NCBI GenBank assembly: GCA_003455655.1
Contig: DMQP01000054.1
Coordinates: 1-6,444, forward strand
DNA: 6,444 nt
Origin: Treponema sp.
GTDB lineage: Bacteria > Spirochaetota > Spirochaetia > Treponematales > Treponemataceae
Direction of reading: 5' to 3'
A model generated the notes under the pieces. It had not been told where the DNA came from and did not search any database. It saw only the letters and a list, made by a program, of their open reading frames with translations. The position numbers were made by a program, and so were the translations under genes. Below are positions 6,204 to 6,444 of the stretch, piece after piece (positions within the stretch are counted from its first letter, which is position 1; every line of letters begins with the position of its first letter).

Positions 6204-6250
6204 CAGGTAAGAATTTGCAGTATTGTTTTAGTGCAAGTTCTTACCCGAAC
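6201..6250 (-). terminator. Large hairpin after the purine permease gene
   Basis: A 13-pair stem joins 6201-6213 with 6238-6250 (one G-U pair on the minus strand). After a one-base mismatch, five more pairs (6215-6219 with 6232-6236) leave a 12-base loop. It begins 15 bases after the permease stop. The following minus-strand bases are A/T-rich (CTTTATATTT) but not a clean U-tract, so it is either an imperfect terminator, an mRNA 3'-end stabiliser or a leader structure of the HD-GYP gene. The odd pair at 6205/6246 is G-U only in minus-strand RNA; the one at 6214/6237 is G-U only in plus-strand RNA. Confidence 0.6.
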
Positions 6251-6265
6251 GATAAGGTAAAAAAC

Positions 6266-6444
6266 TTACTTCAATGCTTCAAAGATAATGTCTGCAAGGA
6301 AGATAGCTGCAAGAATCCAAGTAACTACAGGAATTTCTTTTGCTTTCTTTCCTGAAACTTTTGCAATGACGTAAGCAATCATTCCCCATGCAATACCCTT
6401 GCTGATTGAGTATGCAAATGGCATAACCATAATGGTGATGAATG
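6266..6444 (-). CDS. NCS2-family purine permease, C-terminal end (cut by window edge)
   Basis: The last 58 residues of a membrane protein are visible, ending with a TAA at 6266-6268. MPFAYSISKGIAWGMIAYVI closely fits the end of AzgA-like guanine/hypoxanthine permeases of the NCS2 (xanthine/uracil) family, where an MPxxxSIxxGI stretch starts the penultimate helix. KVSGKKAKEIP is a cytoplasmic link and the final helix is TWILAAIFLADIIFEAL. Such proteins import purine bases by proton symport. The substrate cannot be fixed from this fragment, and the start lies outside the window. It reads toward the HD-GYP gene, with a 98-base gap holding two hairpins. Confidence 0.82.
   Translation of the reverse strand, partial: FITIMVMPFAYSISKGIAWGMIAYVIAKVSGKKAKEIPVVTWILAAIFLADIIFEALK

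Noticed and set aside
6208..6236. Possible minus-strand promoter for the HD-GYP gene (TTGCAC, 17 bases, TTCTTA)
   Set aside because: The -10 match is poor and the -35 sits in the stem of the large hairpin. A TATATT further down has no -35 at the right distance. I see no convincing promoter here.

Overview
This window looks like ordinary chromosomal sequence from a low-GC bacterium, most likely a Treponema-like spirochaete. That assignment is an inference. It rests on the look of the PilZ protein (a membrane-anchored, YcgR-like form that I associate with treponemes), on the HD-GYP protein with a seven-helix membrane sensor, and on the strong G/T-versus-A/C difference between the strands. No database search was possible. 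There are seven protein genes, two of them cut by the window edges, and no tRNA, rRNA, CRISPR array, insertion sequence or phage gene.

Left arm (1-1721, minus strand): a PilZ-domain c-di-GMP receptor gene starts at a TTG codon and is followed, 57 bases on, by the N-terminal 170 residues of a ComEC/Rec2-type DNA-uptake channel. The two probably form an operon. Middle (1722-3929, plus strand): a CPBP-family intramembrane protease gene and threonine synthase (thrC) run rightwards and end at a clear intrinsic terminator at 3893-3929. The 37-base gap between the PilZ and CPBP genes holds divergent promoters whose -10 elements overlap. The CPBP promoter places the transcription start almost on the ATG, and the likely thrC promoter does the same, so both mRNAs may be leaderless.

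Right arm (3928-6444, minus strand): reading leftwards, the 3' end of an NCS2-type purine permease gene, then two overlapping hairpins, then an HD-GYP c-di-GMP phosphodiesterase with a 7TM sensor, then a deoxycytidylate (dCMP) deaminase 14 bases downstream with a strong Shine-Dalgarno. The deaminase gene converges on thrC, and its stop codon overlaps the U-tract of the thrC terminator.

In function, the window holds a c-di-GMP receptor and a c-di-GMP-degrading enzyme in separate transcription units, one DNA-uptake gene, nucleotide salvage and transport genes, and the last step of threonine synthesis. I found no clearly new multi-gene system. The points most worth a second look are the leaderless starts, the overlapping divergent promoter, the PilZ-comEC pairing and the hairpins ahead of the HD-GYP gene. 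No gene-free stretch exceeds 100 bases.
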